From a bacterium (GTDB lineage: Bacteria > Electryoneota > RPQS01): a DNA stretch of 39,192 nucleotides. A program made the translations under genes and the position numbers. Of this stretch, positions 18,275 to 26,119 are shown one piece after another. The stretch lies in contig JADLDM010000168.1 of NCBI GenBank assembly GCA_020846695.1, positions 1-39,192 on the forward strand, given 5' to 3'. Position 1 is the stretch's first letter. Every line of letters starts with the position of its first letter. Below the pieces are notes generated by a model. That model was not told where the DNA came from. It saw only the letters and a program-made list of their open reading frames with translations, and searched no databases.

Positions 18275-19042
18275 TCATGCTGCCAATTCGGTTGCGAATC
18301 TGTCTCGGATGCTCCATTGAACAACTCGTACTTCGTAGTTTTCAAGCGCATCTGTCAAGTCACGCTGTGGTTTCTCGTCTGAATCGTTCAAGAATGCATA
18401 GGCCCGAGAGTCTTCGCGTCGGGTTTCTCTGGTGTCCACCCAAGACAATATCAGAGCCTCTACTGCGGCTCGATTCGGACGATTTATGGCTTTAATAATC
18501 CTCTCTGGCTTACTACGAGAATGAGGCACAACGAAATCAAAGACATGGTCATACCCGCTTTTGCCCGAGAACTTAACCCTTTCAGTATATCGAATTTCTC
18601 GTTGCTCGAACCAACTTGCTACTTCTTCGAGAAACAGGCTTCTCACGAAGGGCCGCGCTGTGTAAAATAGGTCGTTAACAGCGATCATTGCCTGAATTAG
18701 ATTGTGTTTTTTCTGTGCGAAGTTGTTGGAGGTGGCTCGCGTAGTCAATGCGCCGCTATCCAAATTTACTCCAAATCCATTGAGAGTGAGCTTCAGTAGT
18801 TCCTGTCTCTTGTCAGAATCCAATTCACAGCCTGAATTTCGCAGATCCTCCAATATATAGTTGTCGTCAGTTAGCAGAATAACACCATTCCTTGCTTGCG
18901 CGTAAATCTGCAAATAGTCATTATGCCGGTCCAGAAACGGCGTGGTGATTTCAACCCAGTCTTCGTTCACCTCTCGTAGCGTCGTGCGACCACGAAGCCA
19001 ACTGTAGTATCCGTCGAGAAGTTTCTTAATCTCGGAAATCAT
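18275..19042 (-). CDS. DUF1828/DUF1829-type protein
   Basis: Layout EITTPFLDRHNDYLQIYAQARNGVILLTDDNYILEDLRNSGCELDSDKRQELL then FDFVVPHSRSKPERIIKAINRP; family recalled from memory. Confidence 0.7.
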   Translation of the reverse strand: MISEIKKLLDGYYSWLRGRTTLREVNEDWVEITTPFLDRHNDYLQIYAQARNGVILLTDDNYILEDLRNSGCELDSDKRQELLKLTLNGFGVNLDSGALTTRATSNNFAQKKHNLIQAMIAVNDLFYTARPFVRSLFLEEVASWFEQREIRYTERVKFSGKSGYDHVFDFVVPHSRSKPERIIKAINRPNRAAVEALILSWVDTRETRREDSRAYAFLNDSDEKPQRDLTDALENYEVRVVQWSIRDRFATELAA

Positions 19043-19482
19043 AGTGTGAATTGAAGCCTTGGGGCCTTCGTTACATTTATGAACCGCATGAAGTCGCCGA
19101 GCACAGCCTCGTTATCGAGCAAACTCCTAATTCCGTAGTTCGTTCCGTCCAAAGGCTCTGCCCACTTAAGCGCTGCGCCTGCACGATACAAGTGGATATG
19201 AGGGCATGGGACAACAGTTCCATCAGGATTCTCATGAGGTGCTCCCTTTATGTCAATCCTTGCCAAGCCGATTGTCTTACGTACACGATTGTGATATGAG
19301 ACTTTCATAATATCTATTCGTCCGCGATAGATATCGAGCAGAAAATCCTCTCTTCTATCCCGAGACATCAGCGGGATGTGAAGAGAATCGCCCTGAAACG
19401 GGAAGTGATAAGTAATGTCGGTCTCGCATATCTTTTCAGTTGCGATTAGATCATCTGCTTCCTGTTGAGTTAATAGTAGCAT
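19039..19482 (-). CDS. Uncharacterised protein, possibly DUF6978-like
   Basis: 147-aa ORF with 4-nt ATGA overlap with downstream gene; family assignment tentative. Confidence 0.6.
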   Translation of the reverse strand: MLLLTQQEADDLIATEKICETDITYHFPFQGDSLHIPLMSRDRREDFLLDIYRGRIDIMKVSYHNRVRKTIGLARIDIKGAPHENPDGTVVPCPHIHLYRAGAALKWAEPLDGTNYGIRSLLDNEAVLGDFMRFINVTKAPRLQFTL

Positions 19483-19501
19483 CTTGAAGAAAATTGTGTT
19501 C

Positions 19502-19546
19502 CCCTCGCGTCCGCCGCGAGGGCATTGGGTCCAGCGTCAACGCTGG
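19502..19546. repeat. Two consecutive intergenic hairpins
   Basis: CCCTCGCG-TCCGC-CGCGAGGG and CCAGCGT-CA-ACGCTGG, second abuts the ALDH stop codon. Confidence 0.7.
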
Positions 19547-21115
19547 CTACTCATCTATCTGCGCTCTCGGCAACTTCCCTGAGTAGTCAATGTAGCAGGC
19601 CTTGGTCTCAGAATAGAATTCATAGACCTCCCAGCCGCCTTCGCGGTGGCCGTTGCCTGTAGCTTTCATTCCGCCAAACGGCATGTGCGCTTCCGCGCCG
19701 ATCGTCGCCGCGTTGATATAGGTGATACCTGCTTCGATATCGCGGAACGAGCGAAACGCCTGATCCACATTCTTCGTGAACACCGCACTCGACAGACCGT
19801 AGTCAATATTGTTGCTGATCTTCAGAGCCTCGTCGAAATTCTTCGCCTTCAACACCGAAACCACCGGCCCGAAAATCTCTTCCTGCGCAATGCGCATGTT
19901 CGGCTTCACATCCGTGAAAATCGTCGGCTCGTGGAACCAGCCGTCGGCATGTTCACCCTTGGTCAGAGCTTTGCCGCCATAAGCCAGCGTCGCCTTGTCT
20001 TCCTTCTTACCGATCTCCACATATTCCATCACGGACTTGCGCTGACCTTCGGATACGCACGGCCCCATCGTGATGCCTTCATCATTGCCATAGCCGATCT
20101 TCAATTTCTTCGCGGCCTTGATATACTTCTCCACGAATGCGTCATGGATTCCCTCTTCGCAAATCACGCGCGAAGTCGCGGTGCAACGCTGGCCCGTCGT
20201 GCCGAAGCCGCCCCAGATCGCGCAATCCACCGCGTTATCTAAATCGGCGTCGTTCATCACAATCTGCGCATTCTTTCCGCCCAACTCCATCGAAACACGC
20301 TTTAGCAAATAGCTCGCATCGCGTCCGATCACCTTGCCTACTGCCGAGGAACCCGTGAAGGAAATCACCGGAACATCGGGATGATTCACGATGTGCTTGC
20401 CGACCTCTTTGCCAGAGCCATGCACGATATTGATAATTTCCGGCGGGAAGCCCGCATCCAAAATCGCTTCAACCAAGTTGTGAGCCGAGAGCGGAGTCAT
20501 TTCGGCGGGCTTGAAGACTACCGTGTTGCCGCACATTAGCGCGGGAATGATCTTCCATGAGGGAATCGCCATCGGGAAGTTCCACGGCGAAATCAATCCG
20601 CACACGCCGATCGGCATGCGAATCGTCATGTTGAACTTGTTATTCAGTTCCGAAGGAACCGTCTTGCCGAACATGCGATAGCCTTCACCTGACGCATACC
20701 AAGCCGTGTAAATCGCCTCCTGCACGTCGCCGCGCGTCTCAAAAATCGGCTTGCCCATCTCGCGCGTCATGTCGAAAGCATATTGCTCCTTGCGCTCGGT
20801 CAGAATCTCTACCAGTCTGAAAAACAGCTTGGCCTTCTGCGGCGGCGGAACCAATCGCCAACTCTTGTAGGCCTTCTGCGCAGACTTCACCGCGCGATCC
20901 ACGTCTTCCTTCGGACTGTGCGGAAATGTTCCGATCAGGTCCGACCACTGTGCGGGATTGCGGTTCTCGACAATCTTGCCATTCGCCGCATCGCACCACT
21001 TTCCGGCTATGAAATTCTGATAAACCTTGGTTTTGCTCTTGCCACCATTCGGTGTGGCCTTCTTCTTGTCAGTCGCGGTCGCCACGTTGTACTCCTTGTA
21101 TTCGATCCGGGCCAT
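19547..21115 (-). CDS. NAD(P)-dependent aldehyde dehydrogenase
   Basis: [52 protein letters not shown] motifs. Confidence 0.95.
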   Translation of the reverse strand: MARIEYKEYNVATATDKKKATPNGGKSKTKVYQNFIAGKWCDAANGKIVENRNPAQWSDLIGTFPHSPKEDVDRAVKSAQKAYKSWRLVPPPQKAKLFFRLVEILTERKEQYAFDMTREMGKPIFETRGDVQEAIYTAWYASGEGYRMFGKTVPSELNNKFNMTIRMPIGVCGLISPWNFPMAIPSWKIIPALMCGNTVVFKPAEMTPLSAHNLVEAILDAGFPPEIINIVHGSGKEVGKHIVNHPDVPVISFTGSSAVGKVIGRDASYLLKRVSMELGGKNAQIVMNDADLDNAVDCAIWGGFGTTGQRCTATSRVICEEGIHDAFVEKYIKAAKKLKIGYGNDEGITMGPCVSEGQRKSVMEYVEIGKKEDKATLAYGGKALTKGEHADGWFHEPTIFTDVKPNMRIAQEEIFGPVVSVLKAKNFDEALKISNNIDYGLSSAVFTKNVDQAFRSFRDIEAGITYINAATIGAEAHMPFGGMKATGNGHREGGWEVYEFYSETKACYIDYSGKLPRAQIDE

Positions 21116-21256
21116 TATCAGCCCCTAAATGAGAAACCAGTATAGCCTTAGAACATACGAAAATCGCCGCCGAGAGTCAACCCGCGAAAACAGCGATAAA
21201 GGAGTAAAATCAGGCACTTAGAAGGGCAAAAGGGGGAGGCAGGGCGGAGCGATGTG

Positions 21257-21291
21257 AATTGATGATTGCGGATTGATGATGGATGATTGGG
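21257..21291. repeat. Phased heptamer repeat (GATGATT family)
   Basis: GATGATT GCGGATT GATGATG GATGATT GG in 7-nt phase. Confidence 0.65.
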
Positions 21292-21424
21292 AGATAGGAC
21301 GGGCGCTGTCAGGATGTAATTCTAGCGGCGGCCTCTGGTCGTCCCAACTCAGTCGCCTAGCCGGGTTAGCCCTTGCCGCCGAGCGCGGATTTGTCGATCT
21401 CGGATGAACCCCCTTACTTTCTAG

Positions 21425-21444
21425 CCTCGACCTCCTGGTCGAGG
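21425..21444. repeat. Perfect 8-bp hairpin
   Basis: CCTCGACC-TCCT-GGTCGAGG. Confidence 0.65.
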
Positions 21445-21526
21445 GGGATCAAGGGGTTGCAATGCCCGTGCGTTCATTGCGATTCCCCGATGAGCAAAAG
21501 GCGTTCATATCCCCAGTAAAAACAAC

Positions 21527-21549
21527 AAGAGAGGCACATCGCCTCTCTT
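21527..21549. terminator. Rho-independent (bidirectional) terminator
   Basis: AAGAGAGGC-ACATC-GCCTCTCTT perfect 9-bp stem; T-rich on either strand. Confidence 0.65.
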
Positions 21550-21596
21550 TCTCCATTTATTTTCCCAAACTCCTGTTTTATAAACACACCTACCTC

Positions 21597-21625
21597 TTGA
21601 CTTCCGACCCTTTCATGCGTATATT
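21597..21625 (+). promoter_or_regulatory. Sigma70-like promoter with no annotated + strand gene downstream
   Basis: TTGACT-17 nt-TATATT. Confidence 0.4.
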
Positions 21626-21641
21626 GTAATTGCTCTTCCGC

Positions 21642-21655
21642 CTTCATCCCCCATC
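21642..21655. repeat. Short GATGANN heptamer pair
   Basis: CTTCATC CCCCATC, flanked by CCGC as at 21741. Confidence 0.3.
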
Positions 21656-21744
21656 CCACCGCCACATCCCCTCTTGAAAAACAACCCCTTCCGTTTGGTC
21701 AATTATTTGTAAACCCGTACTATCGAGTCCAGATTTCCGACCGC

Positions 21745-21765
21745 CTTCATCCTTCATCCTTCATC
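21745..21765. repeat. Three exact heptamer repeats CTTCATC
   Basis: CTTCATC x3; overlaps end of the symporter CDS. Confidence 0.75.
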
Positions 21766-23072
21766 CTTAGCGTCAGTTCCGCCCCCTCCGCTTTCGCAAC
21801 ATAAGCCGCCGCAGTAATATCACCGGAGACATTGATCACCGTGCGCGACATGTCGAGAATCCGATCCACGCCAAGAATAATTCCAATCCCCTCGCCCGGC
21901 ACACCAACCGATTGAAGCAATAAGACAATCACCGGAAGCGAACCGCCCGGCACTCCCGCCGTTCCAATCCCCGCCAAAATCGCCGCAAAAACCACCGTCA
22001 TCTGCTGTCCGAAACTCAACTCCACGCCGAAAAACTGCGCCAGGAAGAGCACCGTAATTCCCTCATAAAGCGCCGTGCCGTTCTGATTGGCCGTCGCCCC
22101 AAGCGTCAAGACAAATCGCGAAATTTTCGAGGGAACTCCCAACTCATGCTCCGTCACACGCAGAGCAGTCGGCAGCGTCACATTCGAGGAGCTGGTCGAA
22201 AATGCCGTGACAATCACCTCCTTGATGGCCTTGAAAAAATGCCATGGATTCACGCGCACAAAGAGCCTCAGAATCAGACCATACACCCCGAAAAATTGCA
22301 GCGCCAGCACACCCATCACCACCGCCACGTACTTCCCCAGCGTAAACACCACGTCAATCCCCAACTTCGCCACCACACTGAAAACCAGAGCCGCCACACC
22401 GTAAGGCGCGAGCTTCATCGCAATGTGAATCATCTTCATCACCACTTCATACATCCCCTGAAGCCACTGCTCGAACACCAGAGTCCTCTCTGACCTCGCG
22501 AGCGCTAAAGCGACACCCAAGAACAGCGCGAAGAACATCACCGCCAATATCCCGCCGCCGTTATATCCACTCTCGAATGCCAGCGCCGCATCCGCTAACG
22601 GATTGCGAGGAATCACATCCAACAGAGTCTGCACCCAGTCCTTCGCCTTGCCCGCATTCTCCACCGCCGTCGTCACGGTCTTCCCCGTCATCGTCTGCAT
22701 CAAAGCCTGCCTGCCGCTCTCCGAAATTCCGTCGCCGGGCCGAATCCAATTCGCCGCCGTAATCCCAATCAAAACCGAAATTGAAGTGGCCACCACCGTA
22801 AAACCGAAAGTCCGCAATCCGATTCTGCCCAAACTGCGCGCATCCCCCAATTCCGCAACACCCAGAGCCAGCGCGCAAAAAATCAGCGGAATCACCGTCA
22901 TGAAAATCAGCCGGAGAAAAATCTGACCAAACGGCGAGAAGAAATAGCGAATCGAATTCTCGAGGAACTTGCTCTCGGCAAAGAAAAAATTGGCCAGCAA
23001 ACCAAGCACAACTCCGGCCAGCAATCCGATGAAAATCTTGCGATGCAATGAATGTTTGGGTCGGTCAGGCAT
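21747..23072 (-). CDS. Dicarboxylate/amino acid:cation symporter (DAACS/GltP family)
   Basis: FSTSSSNVTLPTALRV, TLGATANQNGTALYEG, GTAGVPGGSLPVIV, GVDRILDMSRTVINVSGD; start MPDRPKHSLH downstream of the predicted -10. Confidence 0.93.
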   Translation of the reverse strand: MPDRPKHSLHRKIFIGLLAGVVLGLLANFFFAESKFLENSIRYFFSPFGQIFLRLIFMTVIPLIFCALALGVAELGDARSLGRIGLRTFGFTVVATSISVLIGITAANWIRPGDGISESGRQALMQTMTGKTVTTAVENAGKAKDWVQTLLDVIPRNPLADAALAFESGYNGGGILAVMFFALFLGVALALARSERTLVFEQWLQGMYEVVMKMIHIAMKLAPYGVAALVFSVVAKLGIDVVFTLGKYVAVVMGVLALQFFGVYGLILRLFVRVNPWHFFKAIKEVIVTAFSTSSSNVTLPTALRVTEHELGVPSKISRFVLTLGATANQNGTALYEGITVLFLAQFFGVELSFGQQMTVVFAAILAGIGTAGVPGGSLPVIVLLLQSVGVPGEGIGIILGVDRILDMSRTVINVSGDITAAAYVAKAEGAELTLRMKDEG

Positions 23073-23102
23073 GTGAAGAGAAGTGGCAGTTGGGTTTGTC
23101 AC

Positions 23103-23131
23103 AATATAACGGCTCGAAAATCAAGTAACAA
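23103..23131 (-). promoter_or_regulatory. Sigma70-like promoter for symporter gene
   Basis: TTGTTA-17 nt-TATATT on minus strand. Confidence 0.45.
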
Positions 23132-23137
23132 GCAAAA

Positions 23138-23161
23138 GGGCGGACCCTTGCGAGCCCGCCC
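23138..23161 (-). terminator. Rho-independent terminator of the 23184..25883 gene
   Basis: GGGCGG...CCGCCC stem, T-rich tail TTTTGCTTG on minus strand. Confidence 0.7.
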
Positions 23162-23183
23162 TCATCAAATTCAGCCCGAAAAG

Positions 23184-25883
23184 CTAACAACCCGGACCGA
23201 ATAACTTGCACTCCTTCCTGCAGAACGCCTTCATCGCCGGGCCGGAAAACGGTACATTTATCCACGTATCGGGCGGCGCCCCTGGGAAAGGCCCCGGACA
23301 GATCGGAACTTCACAGCCGCAGATATTGAAGATGTCTGGACATGGACAGTAGGACTTGCATTTCACATAGATCATAAACATACAGAAGGGCAAAACCGGC
23401 GGAGTAGTATCGGAGGGACATTGACAGTAACGCACGAACCAACCGGCAACAGGACTTACGCGGAACGTGCAGCCGTCACAGCCAAAGGGATGAGTGGCAG
23501 GTGCCGGCGGAAGCGAAGGGCCGCAGCAATTCGCTGGGTCAGGCGGAGGCGGATCAGGCGGACAAGGACAGCCTAACCAGCAACTCGGATTGCACGGACA
23601 AGGCATAAGCGGGAAGGGAGTGAAGCAGCCCGGTGGAGTCGGGAAGCCCGTTGAGGTGCAGAAGGCGATGGTCTTCAACCGACAACATGTGCCTGGGCAG
23701 AAGAAGTCATCCCACCACCACCACCAATTCCAGCCAAACCACGGCTCCGAAACTGGGTTCAGGTTCCCATGAAGATAGACCTGGAGATTGTTCAGGAATA
23801 ATAACGTATCGCCCGTTTCATTCCATCCCCGGCCATCCACAATGCCGACGTCGCCTTGCACGGGATCGCGGACGTACGCGACGTGATCAACCAGCACCTT
23901 GCGCTCATTGACCGAGATGTAATGTCCCTGAAAACTCGAAATGGCCTGCCAACCCTGATCGAACATCATGCGCCGATCCTGATCAATCGCTTCGCCGCCG
24001 ACCACTCCCACTCCTTCCGCGCGCAACCGCGATTGCACACAGATGTTGTTCTGGTCAACAGCCCACTCGATATTGGTAATCGTGTAGTCTCCGATTTCGT
24101 TATACTCACCATCCGGGCCGGTTTCCTCTCCCAAACCAAGCAGCGACCCAATCCACGGAGTCCGAAACTCAGCATCACAACCACCAAGCACTCTGACTGC
24201 ATATCCCGCAAACGGCTCGCTGCCCGGATCAAAAAAGCTCGGTGGAAATGCAGGAACAACCGCGTACGGAGTCAACGCGCCGTTGGGATCCAACTGCTTA
24301 TACACTTGAATCTGATCCGTCGGAAGAGTTGCTCCGTACCAACGCAGATTCACTCCTCCCCCTTCCGCATGAAGTGTAACCGTCAATGGCTCACATGAGA
24401 CCAGTGATAGCTGAATCAGTTCGATCTCAATCTCATACGGCCCGGTTGTGTGGTTGGCGCCGCCCACGCCGAAATAGTAGCGATAAGGTCCGAGCTTGAA
24501 ATCCGTTTCAAAAGTTGTGGACAGGTTGGTTTGATCGCCAGCGAGAATAATCGGATCACCGATTTCATTCACAATCTCGCAGTAGGGATGCAGACCTTGA
24601 CCCTCAGGGCAGAAGCCCGTCGCTGCGTCGCCTCGCAGGTGTATGCGGATAGCCGAGGCATATGGCATCTGGAAAGAGAAGTAGTCGCCATCCATCGGGC
24701 AGGAGATATCACCGCCCATGGTGACCATGGGTCCGGGAATCGCGTTTGCGTGGGCGATGTCGTCGTTCGGTTCAATCTCTTGATTTGGCAGGGAACAAGG
24801 CGAGGGTCGCGTCGGATAGACGATTTGGAGCAAATACTCCTTGGGAGTCTCGACGGCTGAGAAGCCCGAAGGCGCGATGAATGCGGCGTAGGTTCCGGGG
24901 TCTAATGAAGGAATGCTGAGCGCCGCAGGAGTGCAGGGCGGTGTGGTCGTGAAGTCAACAAAAGAGGGACTGACGCAGTTATTCAGATTGACGATACCAA
25001 CCGAAGCGTCGAACTCAGTCTGAGCGGTCAGATTCACCGGCCCGGTCGTCTCCATCTTGAAGAGAAACCAATCGGTATCCCTCAAGTTGAAGCCTTCTTC
25101 GTCAAGATACGTGAAACACTCTCCTGCGACCACGCTGCCGGAGCAGATTCCGTCATAGCGGTCGAGGTCGTAGAGTCCATCAACCGTCTCGTTGTTACAT
25201 CCGCCGTTGCAGTCTTTCTTTGCGTGGCTCGGATTGATCTCCTCGAATGCGCATTCGTGCAGCGCGTCCGGCGGAATCACCACGTCGCATGGCGAGTCTT
25301 CGTGCACGACTAGCACATAAGGTCCAAAGGAGTTCACGTCAAAGCCGTCCACGACGATGTAGTAAATATTGGGCGGAGACATTGCAACGGATACACGCGA
25401 ACTCAAATCACAGGCATCGTCATTACAGGCAACAGGGGTCGCTGAGTTGTTCTCATACACCATCAGCTTAGTGTCGTAGCTTGAACCGCAGAGTTCAACG
25501 GCTACCTGTTGATTCACGAGCGGTGTGTAGCGATACACCACATCTTTTGCTGTGGAGACTGGACATCCGCCGAAATTGGTGTCGTAGTTGTGAACGGCAA
25601 TTGCAGTCGTGCCGTTGTCGTTGTAGGGAAGCGCGGGAATTATCGTGGCTGAGGCAAACGTCTCACCCCCCTGATCGAGCGGATTGCCCTCGTAACGCGT
25701 TTGATCGCCGAAATACTCCACGTAGAGAGCGGGGTCCACTTCTCCTTGTGCCTTTTGCGCGAGAATCTGCGCGAGAATTTCGCCGCGCGGGTCGGAGGTG
25801 TGAGTCGAGGGCGCTGCGACGGACAGCAGCGGCAGTAAGGCAATCCAACCCAATCCGAGCCAACACAAAATACGCAGTCGCAT
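23184..25883 (-). CDS. Large secreted protein with PPC-like domains and Cys/Pro-rich C-terminus
   Basis: Signal peptide MRLRILCWLGLGWIALLPLLSVAA; CGSSYDTKLMVYENN...CNDDACDLSS...YYIVVDGF PPC-like pattern; poly-Trp and about 26 Cys in the tail. Confidence 0.85.
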   Translation of the reverse strand: MRLRILCWLGLGWIALLPLLSVAAPSTHTSDPRGEILAQILAQKAQGEVDPALYVEYFGDQTRYEGNPLDQGGETFASATIIPALPYNDNGTTAIAVHNYDTNFGGCPVSTAKDVVYRYTPLVNQQVAVELCGSSYDTKLMVYENNSATPVACNDDACDLSSRVSVAMSPPNIYYIVVDGFDVNSFGPYVLVVHEDSPCDVVIPPDALHECAFEEINPSHAKKDCNGGCNNETVDGLYDLDRYDGICSGSVVAGECFTYLDEEGFNLRDTDWFLFKMETTGPVNLTAQTEFDASVGIVNLNNCVSPSFVDFTTTPPCTPAALSIPSLDPGTYAAFIAPSGFSAVETPKEYLLQIVYPTRPSPCSLPNQEIEPNDDIAHANAIPGPMVTMGGDISCPMDGDYFSFQMPYASAIRIHLRGDAATGFCPEGQGLHPYCEIVNEIGDPIILAGDQTNLSTTFETDFKLGPYRYYFGVGGANHTTGPYEIEIELIQLSLVSCEPLTVTLHAEGGGVNLRWYGATLPTDQIQVYKQLDPNGALTPYAVVPAFPPSFFDPGSEPFAGYAVRVLGGCDAEFRTPWIGSLLGLGEETGPDGEYNEIGDYTITNIEWAVDQNNICVQSRLRAEGVGVVGGEAIDQDRRMMFDQGWQAISSFQGHYISVNERKVLVDHVAYVRDPVQGDVGIVDGRGWNETGDTLLFLNNLQVYLHGNLNPVSEPWFGWNWWWWWDDFFCPGTCCRLKTIAFCTSTGFPTPPGCFTPFPLMPCPCNPSCWLGCPCPPDPPPPDPANCCGPSLPPAPATHPFGCDGCTFRVSPVAGWFVRYCQCPSDTTPPVLPFCMFMIYVKCKSYCPCPDIFNICGCEVPICPGPFPGAPPDTWINVPFSGPAMKAFCRKECKLFGPGC

Positions 25884-25925
25884 GGTCGTGCTCCTTATCT
25901 AATGAGTTCCTCACCGAATGCTCAT

Positions 25926-25954
25926 AATATGCACCGCTTGTGAAAAGCTGTCAA
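25926..25954 (-). promoter_or_regulatory. Sigma70-like promoter
   Basis: TTGACA-17 nt-CATATT on minus strand upstream of 25883. Confidence 0.55.
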
Positions 25955-26063
25955 GATAGAGGACAAACATCTCCAAAATACTACGATTTGCTAAGCTATT
26001 ATGAAATAGAACAATTGTGGATTATCAAGTAGTTAGAATTTGCTATAGTAAATAATGGCTTAC

Positions 26064-26104
26064 AAAAGAGAAGGCGGATCGTCGCCGACCCGCCTCTCTT
26101 TGTG
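26064..26104 (-). terminator. Rho-independent terminator of the 26120..29428 gene
   Basis: AAAGAGAGGCGGGTCGGCGACGATCCGCCTTCTCTTTT on minus strand. Confidence 0.75.
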
Positions 26105-26119
26105 AAAAAGGTGCGAACT

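Noticed and set aside
21373-21392. Possible third copy of the structured element (left arm only)
   Set aside because: 20-nt match to the copy A left arm with two mismatches, but no matching right arm within ~80 nt; not counted as a copy.
21474-21665. 63-aa minus-strand ORF in the non-coding region
   Set aside because: Overlaps a terminator and repeats; no start context or domain.
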